Below, one piece after another: positions 1 to 5,994 of a stretch of DNA of 6,103 bases. The stretch covers positions 1 to 6,103 of the forward strand of contig JAGUYV010000471.1 of the NCBI GenBank assembly GCA_020061125.1, in the 5' to 3' direction. The notes beneath the pieces are model-generated. The model was not told the origin of the DNA. It saw only the letters and a program-made list of their open reading frames with translations, and searched no databases. The first letter of the stretch is position 1, and each line of letters begins with the position of its first letter. Source of the DNA: a bacterium. Its GTDB lineage: Bacteria; UBP15; UBA6099; DSWB01. The position numbers and the translations under genes are program-made.

Positions 1-502
1 CGGCAAGGTGTAGCGGAGTATTCTTCTTGTTGTCCAGCACATCGGGATTGGCGCCTCGGTCCAGCAATTCGCGAATGATCTCGCGGCTGCCTTCGAGCAC
101 GGCGTAATGCAGCGGAGCCATTCCCGAGGCGTCCATGTGCTCGGTGTCCGCGCCGTATTCCAGAAGCAGACGGGTGACGCCCGGCTGGAAATTGCGCACC
201 GCAAGGTGGAGCGGAGTCTCGTCCTTGTAGTTCCGGGCGTTCACATTGGCGCCGTGCCGGATCAGCAACGCGGCCACATCACGAAAACTGTACCGGGCCG
301 CGAGGTGCAGCGGCGTTTCATTGTCGTAGTTCGTAAGGTCCACACGGTCGCCCGCGGCGATGGCGTCTTCTGCCGCAGTGAGATCGCCGTTGTATGCGGC
401 GTCGTGCAGGGCCGAGCCGTAAATGTCCTGCGCGGCGCCCCGCGAGCACAACGCCAGGGCCAGCGCCAGGATTGCAGAGATTGTTTTTATGTGTTTCATC
501 AT
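1..502 (-). CDS. Secreted ankyrin-repeat protein, N-terminal part (runs off the left edge)
   Basis: This reading frame stays open from an ATG at 502 to the window edge, giving 167 codons with no stop. Residues 1-25 form a Sec signal peptide: Lys at 3 and 6, a hydrophobic stretch ILALALALC, and likely cleavage near GAAQ-D. Cys19 does not sit in a good lipobox (Leu at -1), so I favour a soluble periplasmic or secreted protein. Ankyrin repeats follow with an exact 33-residue period: the ALHDAA / PLHLAA-type motif starts at residues 30, 63, 96, 129 and 162, and consensus turns such as HGANVNAR and YGADTEH lie between them. Ankyrin repeats bind other proteins; the partner is unknown. The start is supported by GGAGG (510-514, complement) 7 nt upstream. 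A second ATG follows directly at 499. Full length and any C-terminal domain lie outside the window. Confidence 0.93.
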   Translation of the reverse strand, partial: MMKHIKTISAILALALALCSRGAAQDIYGSALHDAAYNGDLTAAEDAIAAGDRVDLTNYDNETPLHLAARYSFRDVAALLIRHGANVNARNYKDETPLHLAVRNFQPGVTRLLLEYGADTEHMDASGMAPLHYAVLEGSREIIRELLDRGANPDVLDNKKNTPLHLA

Positions 503-597
503 GGCGGAACCTCCGTTCGCGCGAATGCGCGTTTCCATGCACAGTCTTCTTGTCATATTATGATAGTTCCTGCTCCATGATTACATTTTAGCACAAG

Positions 598-612
598 CGA
601 ACCATGTGTTCG
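598..612. repeat. 15-bp inverted repeat, CGAAC-5-GTTCG
   Basis: The arms CGAAC (598-602) and GTTCG (608-612) are perfect complements around a 5-nt centre. It could be a repressor half-site pair or a chance palindrome. It lies in the divergent gap and has no T-tract, so it is not a terminator. Confidence 0.4.
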
Positions 613-647
613 GGCCTGTGGCTTAATTGCGTTTCCAGCAGTTTCTC

Positions 648-679
648 GATCGCACCGCGATCAAAACTCGTCGCGAGTT
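648..679. repeat. Two tandem 15-bp inverted repeats (6-3-6 each)
   Basis: GATCGC-acc-GCGATC (648-662) and AACTCG-tcg-CGAGTT (665-679) are both perfect 6-bp stems with 3-nt centres, separated by 2 nt. They have different arm sequences but the same geometry, and lie just upstream of the -10-like element of the M20 gene. They could be operator sites or small RNA or DNA hairpins. No function can be assigned. Confidence 0.5.
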
Positions 680-711
680 CACCGTGCCGCCCCATTTCCG
701 GCGCGCGGGGT

Positions 712-717
712 TATAAT
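712..717 (+). promoter_or_regulatory. Candidate -10 box (TATAAT) for the M20 operon
   Basis: A perfect TATAAT lies 33 nt upstream of the M20 start codon and would place transcription start near 724. No TTGACA-like -35 is present at 15-19 nt upstream, so the promoter would be activator-dependent or use another sigma factor, if it is real. The M20 ribosome binding site AAAGGA (733-738) follows, 11 nt before the ATG. Confidence 0.4.
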
Positions 718-749
718 ATGGAAGATTTTTTGAAAGGATCACATCGCAT

Positions 750-2096
750 ATGCCCGACGCGCATTTCGACAAGCCCCAGCACGAAGAAACGCTCCGCATC
801 CTTCGGGACCTCATCCGAATAGACACCAGCAACCCGCCGGGCAACGAAACCGCCTGCTGCGAATACATACGGGATGCATTCGCCAAAGAGGGGATTGACA
901 GCGAAATCATCGAGGGGCAGGAATCGCGCGGCAGCATCGTGGCGCGGCTCAAGGGCGACGGATCCGCCAAACCCCTCATGCTCACCAGCCACATAGATGT
1001 CGTGCCCGCGGACGCTTCCAAATGGAGCGTGGACCCGTTCGGCGCGGAAATCAAGGACGGCAGACTCTGGGGCCGCGGCTCCATTGACACCAAGAACCTC
1101 ACGGCCGTGGAAATGGCCATCATGCTCGAAATCAAGCGCCGCGGGATCAGGCTCAAGCGCGACCTGATCTTTTCCGCGGTTGCGGACGAGGAACAGGCCG
1201 GAACCTGGGGCATGCACTACCTGGTGGAAAACCACTGGGACAAAATCGCGTGCGAATACAGCATCAACGAGGGCGGCGGCGCCAATGTGCCCCTGGACGG
1301 CAAGAACTTCTACTTCGTGCAGACCGCGGAAAAAGGCGTGGGCTGGTACCGCATCCGCACCCGCGGCGAGTCAGGCCACGGCTCGGTGCCCAAACCCGAC
1401 AACGCCCTGGTGCGCATGGGCAAGGCGCTCATGCGCTTGAGCCACCCCATGCCCGTAACCCGCACCCCGGTGGTGGACAAATTCATCACCCGCCTGGCAC
1501 GCGGACTCAACTTCCCCAAGAACCTGGCCTTCCCCCTGGTGTTCAACCCTGTGCTCTCGCAGACCATTCTCAATGTGATCTCCACCCAGGACAAGCAGAC
1601 CGCGGACATGATGTCCGCCCTGCTGCGAGACACCATTTCACCCACCATGATCAACGCCGGATACAAGGAAAATGTCATCCCCGAGGTGTGCGAGGCCGTG
1701 ATTGACTGCCGCATCCTGCCCGGCCAGACCCACGAGCGGTTCATGGCCAAGGTGCAGCGCCTGTCCGGCGTGGATGAAATCGAGATGCTCACCGAGGCCG
1801 TGCCCGACCCCACCGACAGCGAACCCGACACCGAGCTGTTCTCCGTAATCGCCAGGAATGTGTCCAAGCACGACCCCACGGGCGTGACCATCCCCTTCAT
1901 GGTAACGGGCGCAACGGACTCTCGCTTCCTGCGCAAAAAGGGCGTGATCGCATACGGGTTCTGCCCCATGAAAAGCGTGATCCCGCCACAGGAATATGTT
2001 CCCACCATGCACGGCGTCAACGAGTTCTTCCCGCTGGACTCGATCCCGTTTTCGTTCGATGTGCTGTGGGACATCGTTGTGGACATGTGTTCCTGA
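750..2096 (+). CDS. M20-family zinc metallopeptidase / amidohydrolase (ArgE/DapE/ACY1/CPG2 type)
   Basis: The protein has 448 residues, the usual length for the family, and no signal peptide, so it is likely cytoplasmic. The binuclear-zinc motifs are in order: SHIDVVPA (H81, D83), GRGSIDTKN (bridging D113), DEE with E147 as general base and E148 as ligand, NEGGG (E174, matching the third-ligand position), and a C-terminal TMHG (H421). GHGSVP (H210) marks the inserted dimerisation domain, whose His completes the partner active site in this family. All catalytic positions are kept, so the enzyme should be active. Family members cleave N-acyl amino acids, dipeptides or succinylated intermediates; motifs alone do not settle the substrate, so no gene symbol is given. 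The ATG at 750 is preceded by AAAGGA. A cysteine-cluster gene follows after 17 nt, probably in the same operon. Confidence 0.95.
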   Translation: MPDAHFDKPQHEETLRILRDLIRIDTSNPPGNETACCEYIRDAFAKEGIDSEIIEGQESRGSIVARLKGDGSAKPLMLTSHIDVVPADASKWSVDPFGAEIKDGRLWGRGSIDTKNLTAVEMAIMLEIKRRGIRLKRDLIFSAVADEEQAGTWGMHYLVENHWDKIACEYSINEGGGANVPLDGKNFYFVQTAEKGVGWYRIRTRGESGHGSVPKPDNALVRMGKALMRLSHPMPVTRTPVVDKFITRLARGLNFPKNLAFPLVFNPVLSQTILNVISTQDKQTADMMSALLRDTISPTMINAGYKENVIPEVCEAVIDCRILPGQTHERFMAKVQRLSGVDEIEMLTEAVPDPTDSEPDTELFSVIARNVSKHDPTGVTIPFMVTGATDSRFLRKKGVIAYGFCPMKSVIPPQEYVPTMHGVNEFFPLDSIPFSFDVLWDIVVDMCS

Positions 2097-2113
2097 ACCG
2101 CCGGGACAGCGCC

Positions 2114-2593
2114 ATGCCGCACCCCCTGCTCTACACATTCACAGGACTGGCAAAAAGACTCTGGCTCGGCGTCACGCGGCGCAGGCCCGTGGTCGCGGGC
2201 GCGTGCAACATGTGCGGCTGGTGCTGCACGCGCATCAACCTGTCATACCGCAATAAATGGATAACCTCCGAAAAGGAATTTCTTAAGCTCTGCGAACAAT
2301 ACGAAGACTACCGGCGGTTCGAAATCATAGAGCGCACCATGTCCGGGCTGCTGCTTTTCAGATGCCGGTTTCTGGATGAAAACAACCTGTGCGCGGACCA
2401 CGAAAACCGGCCTGACTACTGCCGGGACTACCCGCACCCCGACCTCGTGTTTCTCGGTGGAAGCCTGCACAGGGAATGCGGCTACCGGATCGAAACGGCG
2501 CCGGATTTCCAGCGCATGCTCAAGAAACAGCTCCGCGGCCCACAGAATAGCAAAACCCGCGGACCCGTAATGCGCCGCGGCTCCGGTTCATGA
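2114..2593 (+). CDS. YkgJ-type (UPF0153) cysteine-cluster protein
   Basis: The protein has 159 residues from the ATG at 2114. It has the typical pattern of the family: an N-terminal CxxCxxCC cluster (C31, C34, C37, C38), then C84 and C93 in a CRFLDENNLC segment, then ENRPDYCRDYP with C103, and C122 in HRECGY. The eight conserved cysteines suggest metal (zinc or Fe-S) binding; the biochemical role of the family is not established. The first 25 residues are basic and partly hydrophobic, and the tail after about residue 140 is basic and low in complexity. A GTG at 2066 would extend the frame by 16 residues into the M20 gene, but the ATG fits better because it avoids the overlap. Its ribosome binding site is weak (GGGA near 2103). 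It lies 17 nt after the M20 stop, so it is probably co-transcribed. Confidence 0.88.
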   Translation: MPHPLLYTFTGLAKRLWLGVTRRRPVVAGACNMCGWCCTRINLSYRNKWITSEKEFLKLCEQYEDYRRFEIIERTMSGLLLFRCRFLDENNLCADHENRPDYCRDYPHPDLVFLGGSLHRECGYRIETAPDFQRMLKKQLRGPQNSKTRGPVMRRGSGS

Positions 2594-2614
2594 TATCGTG
2601 ATTCCGGGAAACGC

Positions 2615-2633
2615 GCGCCGCGCGCGGCGGCGC
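2615..2633. terminator. GC-rich hairpin between convergent genes
   Basis: GCGCCGC (2615-2621) pairs perfectly with GCGGCGC (2627-2633) around a 5-nt loop. It lies in the 48-bp gap between the YkgJ-type stop (2593) and the lipoprotein stop (2642), where a bidirectional terminator is expected. There is no real T-tract on either strand (only a GTTT a few bases beyond the stem on the minus strand), so intrinsic termination would be weak. It may act as an mRNA 3'-end stabiliser or be a by-product of high GC. Confidence 0.35.
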
Positions 2634-2641
2634 AAACCGCT

Positions 2642-3778
2642 TCAGCAACCGTACGCCCCGTCCACATTGTATGGGTCCTTGATCCAGCCCACGGTTCCGT
2701 TTGAGAGCTTGACCTTGACCCACCAAGCGGCTTCCGGCTCGCTCACGCGCTCGAGCCAGCAGGCTTCCGAGGCGTATTCGTCGCCGCATACATCCAGAAA
2801 ACTCTGATCCCCGATGTGGCCGTAGTACCAGTATTTGCTCCAACCCTCACCCAGGTACGTAAGCTCATAGATCTGATCACCGGGGTCGGCCTGGGTTCCG
2901 GTCCAGGGATCGCTGAACGGCTTCACCACATTGAACCTGCCGGGTTTGACGAACGCGATGCCGGTGACGGCTTCGAACCGCTCACCGGTCTTGATGTTCC
3001 CCACGATGCGCGCTTTGTCGTCCGGCTTTTCGCGCACGGTGAACGGCTCCTGGGCAGTCCAGCGCGCGAACGCACAGCACTCGAACGGGCACGCCAGGTC
3101 GTCCTTGTAAATCTTCGGCAGCACGGCCGGGGTATAATCCAGTTTCATGGCCGTGATTTCATCGGGAACATTTTCCGCGGGGAACACCTGGACGCGGGAC
3201 TTCTCGAATCCGTTTGCGCCGAACCTGTACTGCGTGACCATCACATTCGAGGGGCAGCAGCGGGCGTCTTCTTCGGTGAACAGGCCGGTGCGCACGGCGA
3301 CCACGCCTTTGTCCGGTATCACCGCTGTCATCTCTCCGCTCACGGCGCCGATTTGCACGGGCTTTCCGTGCCGGGCTTCAAAGAGGAACACATCCCGCCA
3401 CTCGCAGCAGCTTGCTCCGGGCGTGTGCCCAAACAGCGTGACTGCGGCCTGCTCGCCGCCGTTGCCCAGAAAATCGCCGAAATGCACGCTTTCAAATTCA
3501 TAGGTCATCTCGGGTTTGTCCGTCCCCTCGATGATTTCCGGGGAACGCCACAGCCCGTTTTTGAGGGTGATTTCCTGCTCGTCTGTTTTGTAGGAAAAGT
3601 TCTTGAAGTCGGTTTCGTGAAGAACGCCTTGCATTGTCGTGCTTGCGGGGCCGGGTTTCTTTTCCGCACCCCGTCCGGTTTGCGGAGTTCTTGCGCCATT
3701 GCATCCCGTGGAAACCGCGGCGGAAAAAGCCAGGGCGAAAAGCAGGCAGCGAAACAGACAGGCGCGTGTGTTGTTCAT
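2642..3778 (-). CDS. Cysteine-rich probable lipoprotein with C-terminal bacterial SH3-like domain
   Basis: The protein has 378 residues from the ATG at 3778, chosen because GGAGG (3784-3788, complement) lies 5 nt upstream and a signal peptide begins there; a frame opening at 3817 adds 13 unlikely residues. Residues 1-26 look like a lipoprotein signal with a lipobox-like VSTGC, making C26 the likely acylated residue (Ser at -3 is not ideal). A Pro/Gly/Lys-rich linker spans about 27-45. Residues 90-200 resemble envelope domains with GDFLGNGGEQ and beta-rich strands. Residues 240-378 look like an SH3b-type fold: FTVREKPDDKARIVG and TGERFEA start it, and WWVKVKLSNGTVGWIKDP closes it, with a long insertion around 280-345. 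Cysteine pairs occur at 124/125, 174/175 and 234/235, with C230, C331, C340 and the terminal C378, suggesting disulfides in the periplasm. It follows the response regulator by 75 nt. The function is unknown; SH3b domains often bind peptidoglycan or peptides. Confidence 0.85.
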   Translation of the reverse strand: MNNTRACLFRCLLFALAFSAAVSTGCNGARTPQTGRGAEKKPGPASTTMQGVLHETDFKNFSYKTDEQEITLKNGLWRSPEIIEGTDKPEMTYEFESVHFGDFLGNGGEQAAVTLFGHTPGASCCEWRDVFLFEARHGKPVQIGAVSGEMTAVIPDKGVVAVRTGLFTEEDARCCPSNVMVTQYRFGANGFEKSRVQVFPAENVPDEITAMKLDYTPAVLPKIYKDDLACPFECCAFARWTAQEPFTVREKPDDKARIVGNIKTGERFEAVTGIAFVKPGRFNVVKPFSDPWTGTQADPGDQIYELTYLGEGWSKYWYYGHIGDQSFLDVCGDEYASEACWLERVSEPEAAWWVKVKLSNGTVGWIKDPYNVDGAYGC

Positions 3779-3853
3779 GGGAACCTCCGGTGGCGGAAGT
3801 CTAACGCCGGATAACAAGGCCTATGCGGATGTGTTGCCAAAAAGCCTGCTGTG

Positions 3854-4438
3854 TCAAATTCTCGGGAATTCCAGGAACTTGTCGTTAGCCAGTGCCTGCA
3901 TTTTTTCGAGCAGAATGTTGATGTCCTGGGCCTTAAGGTAGAAGTCGTCCGCGCCCGCATCCAGAATTCTGTCACGCTCTTCGTCGTGGCCCGACACGGC
4001 GATGACCTTGAGTTCGCGCGTTTCCTCATTGTGCCGCAGTTTGGTGAGGAATTCGTACCCGTCCATGTGCGGCAACCGGATGTCCATGAGGATGAGGTCG
4101 GGCGGCTGCTTTCCGATATCCATGAGCGCATCATAGCCGTTCTGGAAGGTTTTGATGTCGAAAGTTTCGCGGTGGTTTTTGAAGCACTTGCGCACGAGGT
4201 TTAAGAACCCCGGCTCGTCGTCTATGGCCACGACCGTGTACCGCGACATCTGGAGCTGGGTTGGCACGGGAATGTCGTTCTCGCGCAGCACTTTGATGAG
4301 ATCCTTGATGCGGATGCGGTAGTGCCCGCCCAGAGTTTTGAATGCGGGCATCTTCCCGTCCCGCACCCAGTTCTTGAGCGTGTTGACATGAAAGCCAAGC
4401 AGTTTTGCTGCTTCTGTTGTAGTAAGAGTATCCTTCAT
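3854..4438 (-). CDS. Response regulator with N-terminal excisionase/MerR-type HTH and C-terminal receiver
   Basis: The protein has 194 residues. Residues 4-54 form a winged-helix DNA-binding domain of the excisionase/BldC/MerR type: TTTEAAKLLGFHVNTLKNWV is the helix-turn-helix and the GGHYRI wing follows. After a short linker, residues 67-185 form a receiver domain with the acidic pocket D73/D74, phospho-acceptor D119 in LILMDIRLP, switch residue S149 in AVSG, and K169 in GADDFYLKA. All key phosphorylation residues are present, but the Pro that usually follows the Lys is Ala170. The order (DNA-binding first, receiver last) is the reverse of OmpR- and NarL-type regulators. No histidine kinase lies in the window, so it is an orphan here. 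The start is supported by AGGGGAG (4446-4452, complement) 7 nt upstream. It probably leads a unit with the SH3 lipoprotein and may also act on the divergent TPR genes. Confidence 0.95.
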   Translation of the reverse strand: MKDTLTTTEAAKLLGFHVNTLKNWVRDGKMPAFKTLGGHYRIRIKDLIKVLRENDIPVPTQLQMSRYTVVAIDDEPGFLNLVRKCFKNHRETFDIKTFQNGYDALMDIGKQPPDLILMDIRLPHMDGYEFLTKLRHNEETRELKVIAVSGHDEERDRILDAGADDFYLKAQDINILLEKMQALANDKFLEFPRI

Positions 4439-4473
4439 TGAAGTGCTCCCCTAGCCATGCATAGTAAGATGTT

Positions 4474-4501
4474 ATTTTATCACTTTTGTCGTTTTAATCA
4501 A
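4474..4501 (-). promoter_or_regulatory. Sigma-70-like promoter of the response regulator gene
   Basis: Read on the minus strand, TTGATT (4501-4496) and TAAAAT (4479-4474) are separated by 16 nt. They match 4/6 and 5/6 of the consensus. Transcription would start near 4467, giving a leader of about 29 nt that contains the AGGGGAG ribosome binding site. This is the best promoter in the window, but it lies in AT-rich DNA where chance matches are common. Confidence 0.5.
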
Positions 4502-4585
4502 CAACACAAAAAATTAAACGAGGCAGCTTTCTGTTCAATATACGCATACATTACAGATTTAAATCAATAAAATCAACAAAAAATT
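4496..4585. repeat. Imperfect direct repeat and palindrome in the regulator upstream region
   Basis: AATCAACAACACAAAAAATT (4496-4515) recurs as AATCAACAAAAAATT (4571-4585), the same sequence with 5 nt missing in the middle. Between them lies the perfect 10-bp palindrome GATTTAAATC (4556-4565). The first copy overlaps the -35 box of the regulator promoter. These could be binding sites for the regulator itself or for a nucleoid protein; low complexity is the alternative explanation. Confidence 0.4.
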
Positions 4586-4608
4586 CGGCGCTCATGGCGC
4601 CGCGCCGA
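4578..4608 (-). terminator. Intrinsic-terminator-like hairpin on the minus strand
   Basis: Read on the minus strand, CGGCGC (4602-4597), a 5-nt loop and GCGCCG (4591-4586) form a 6-bp GC stem followed by AATTTTTT (4585-4578). An alternative 7-bp stem pairs 4608-4602 with 4591-4585 around a 10-nt loop, so the two forms exclude each other. No minus-strand gene is seen ending here. It may stop antisense transcripts from the TPR side before they enter the regulator promoter, or end a small minus-strand RNA. On the plus strand there is no T-tract directly after it. Confidence 0.45.
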
Positions 4609-4658
4609 GAACGCCTTTTGCGGCTGCGGCTACATGCAGTCGCACAAATTCCATGCAT

Positions 4659-4672
4659 CCATATTTTTATGG
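4659..4672. repeat. 14-bp inverted repeat CCATA-TTTT-TATGG
   Basis: The two 5-nt arms are perfect complements around TTTT. It lies about 75 nt upstream of the TPR reading frame and ahead of its candidate promoter, a position suited to an activator or regulator site. It may be chance. Confidence 0.35.
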
Positions 4673-4705
4673 TTTTATTGTCATAAATCCCTCTATTCCT
4701 TGAGG

Positions 4706-4734
4706 TTGCGTTTATCTGCGGTTGCTTTCATAAT
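4706..4734 (+). promoter_or_regulatory. Weak promoter candidate for the TPR gene
   Basis: TTGCGT (4706-4711) and CATAAT (4729-4734) are 17 nt apart. The -10 matches 5/6 but the -35 only 3/6. Transcription would start near 4741, only about 6 nt before the GTG at 4747. This would make that start nearly leaderless or favour the in-frame ATG at 4807. Confidence 0.25.
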
Positions 4735-4746
4735 TCATAAGAGGAA

Positions 4747-5982
4747 GTGCAAAAAAATACACTGCCGGTTAAGTCAATCCCCGGACGGGCTTTGAAACGG
4801 CTTGTTATGCTATTATCCGCGCGCGTGCGCAATGTAAACCTTCTTATCTCCGCACTGGCTGCGTGTCTTGCGTTGCACGCGGGCTTTTGCGCGCGCGTTC
4901 GAGCCGCGGAATCCGTGCCATCCGTGGCCGTCATTTCCCACATCACCGGCCTCAATGCTTCGGACAGGGCCATGACCCGCGGACTGAACACGATCCTGAC
5001 ATTCAAGCTGGAGTCCGCGCCGGGTGTGCGGGTTGTGCCGGACACCGAAATTGACGCCGCAGGCAACACCGTGGATACGGCCGGAATCTGGGCGGCTTCG
5101 GACAAAGCCGTGCGCCTCACCGCGGATGCGCTTGCGGCCGACATGCTCATTCTGGGACGCCACAGAACCAGGAACGGAACCGTGGCCGCGGAGTTCAAGG
5201 TCTGCACCGCGGGCGGCAAAGTGTCGTGCCGCACCGTGGCCGAGAGCGCCGCCGCAAACAGCGCTTCGGCCATGCAGAAGAACATAACCGCAGCCGCGGC
5301 CGGCGCCGTGGATCAGGATCTCGCAAAAGCGGTCCGGGGCATGCCCTTCACCAACAGCAGCCGCGCGCTGGACGCCTTTTTCCAGGGCGTGGACCTGCTC
5401 GCGCGCGGCAAAAGCGCGGATGCTTTCAAGTCCCTGCAAAAGGCCAGCGCCGCGGACGCCGCGTTCCGCGACCTGTGGTACTTCATGGGCAAGTACTACG
5501 CTTCGCGCGAATTCAACTACGACAAAGCCATCAGTTACCTCAACAAAACGATCACGCGGTACCCCAAGGATCCCGCGGCGCATTTCTGGCTCGGATTTGC
5601 GTATTATCTGCAGGGCGCGACCATGCCCGCAATCCGCGCGTTCGAGACCACGGTCAGCCTCAAGCCCGCGGCCTACGACGCTTATGTTTACCTGGCCATG
5701 CTCAACAAGGATCTGGGCGAATACCAGAAAGTGGAAACCTATTATCGCAGGGCGCTGGAGTACACGCCCGGCAACGCGGCGGCGTGGTACAACCTGGCGG
5801 GGATCCAGGCGCAGATGAACAAGCCCCAGGACGCAGTGGCGTCCCTGCGCCGGGCGCTCACTTTGAACTGCGGTGTGTTTCTGGACATCGCTCGCACGGA
5901 TGGGGATTTCGCGCGCATCAGAAAAAACGCCGCCTTCGCAAATCTGCTCCAGGAATTTTCAAAGAAGTGCGGAAAGAAATAG
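4747..5982 (+). CDS. Exported protein with TolB/CsgG-like N-terminal domain and five TPR units
   Basis: From the GTG at 4747 the protein has 411 residues. This is the most upstream start possible, because an in-frame TAA lies at 4738. Its GAGGAA (4741-4746) touches the GTG, which is too close for a normal ribosome binding site. The ATG at 4807 (391 residues) gives a more typical signal peptide but has no clear ribosome binding site, so the start is open. The hydrophobic stretch is at residues 30-47, with cleavage likely after VRAA (about 54). Residues 58-160 alternate strands and helices like TolB-N/CsgG/FlgO domains: SVAVISHITGL, GVRVVPDTEID, and ALAADMLILGRHR matching the usual 'GAD-LI-G' segment. 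TPR units follow at about 206-239, 241-275, 276-309, 310-343 and 344-377, with WLGFAYYLQG and WYNLAGIQAQ typical. The tail DGDFARIRKNAAFANLL is a common end of such TPR proteins. It is probably a periplasmic scaffold. A probable lipoprotein gene follows after 12 nt. Confidence 0.9.
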   Translation: MQKNTLPVKSIPGRALKRLVMLLSARVRNVNLLISALAACLALHAGFCARVRAAESVPSVAVISHITGLNASDRAMTRGLNTILTFKLESAPGVRVVPDTEIDAAGNTVDTAGIWAASDKAVRLTADALAADMLILGRHRTRNGTVAAEFKVCTAGGKVSCRTVAESAAANSASAMQKNITAAAAGAVDQDLAKAVRGMPFTNSSRALDAFFQGVDLLARGKSADAFKSLQKASAADAAFRDLWYFMGKYYASREFNYDKAISYLNKTITRYPKDPAAHFWLGFAYYLQGATMPAIRAFETTVSLKPAAYDAYVYLAMLNKDLGEYQKVETYYRRALEYTPGNAAAWYNLAGIQAQMNKPQDAVASLRRALTLNCGVFLDIARTDGDFARIRKNAAFANLLQEFSKKCGKK

Positions 5983-5994
5983 GGCGGGTCGAAA

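Larger units (their letters stand above)
503..749. other. Divergent intergenic region between ankyrin and M20 genes
   Basis: This 247-bp gap has no credible gene; the short frames through it lack a ribosome binding site and family features. It must carry promoters for both flanking genes. It contains the ankyrin ribosome binding site (510-514), a small CGCGC/GCGCG hairpin in that gene's leader (518-531), an AT-rich patch around 554-590 that could hold the minus-strand promoter (no convincing -35/-10 pair found), three inverted repeats (598-612, 648-662, 665-679) and a plus-strand TATAAT at 712-717. Confidence 0.6.
4439..4746. other. AT-rich divergent regulatory region, no gene
   Basis: This 308-bp gap separates the response regulator (minus) from the TPR gene (plus). 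No protein gene is supported. Its regulator-side half (about 4470-4585) is strongly AT-rich. It holds a minus-strand promoter, an imperfect direct repeat, a 10-bp palindrome, and a GC-rich hairpin with an A/T-tract. The TPR-side half contains a GC-rich patch (about 4586-4640), a CCATA-TTTT-TATGG inverted repeat (4659-4672) and a weak plus-strand promoter candidate. Confidence 0.7.

Noticed and set aside
107-580. A 157-codon plus-strand frame across the ankyrin gene
   Set aside because: The minus strand shows a signal peptide and perfectly spaced ankyrin repeats; this frame is its antisense.
554-590. AT-rich patch as the promoter of the ankyrin gene
   Set aside because: Several -10-like hexamers (CATAAT, TAAAAT) are present on the minus strand, but none has an acceptable -35 at normal spacing, so no site was assigned.
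1310-2138. Long minus-strand frames opposite the M20 gene (270 and 166 codons)
   Set aside because: The plus strand encodes a complete M20 enzyme with all catalytic motifs; the antisense frames show nothing.
2816-3814. A 332-codon open frame on the plus strand opposite the SH3 lipoprotein
   Set aside because: It has no ribosome binding site or family features and is rich in residues expected from GC-biased antisense codons. The minus-strand gene has a lipoprotein signal, a good ribosome binding site and an SH3 domain.
3834-3857. A perfect TTGACA on the minus strand (3857-3852) overlapping the response regulator stop
   Set aside because: The -10 position 17 nt downstream reads ACACAT, a poor match, so an internal promoter for the lipoprotein is not supported.
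4813-5583. A 256-codon open frame on the minus strand opposite the TPR gene
   Set aside because: It is the antisense shadow of a clear TPR protein; no domain is recognisable.
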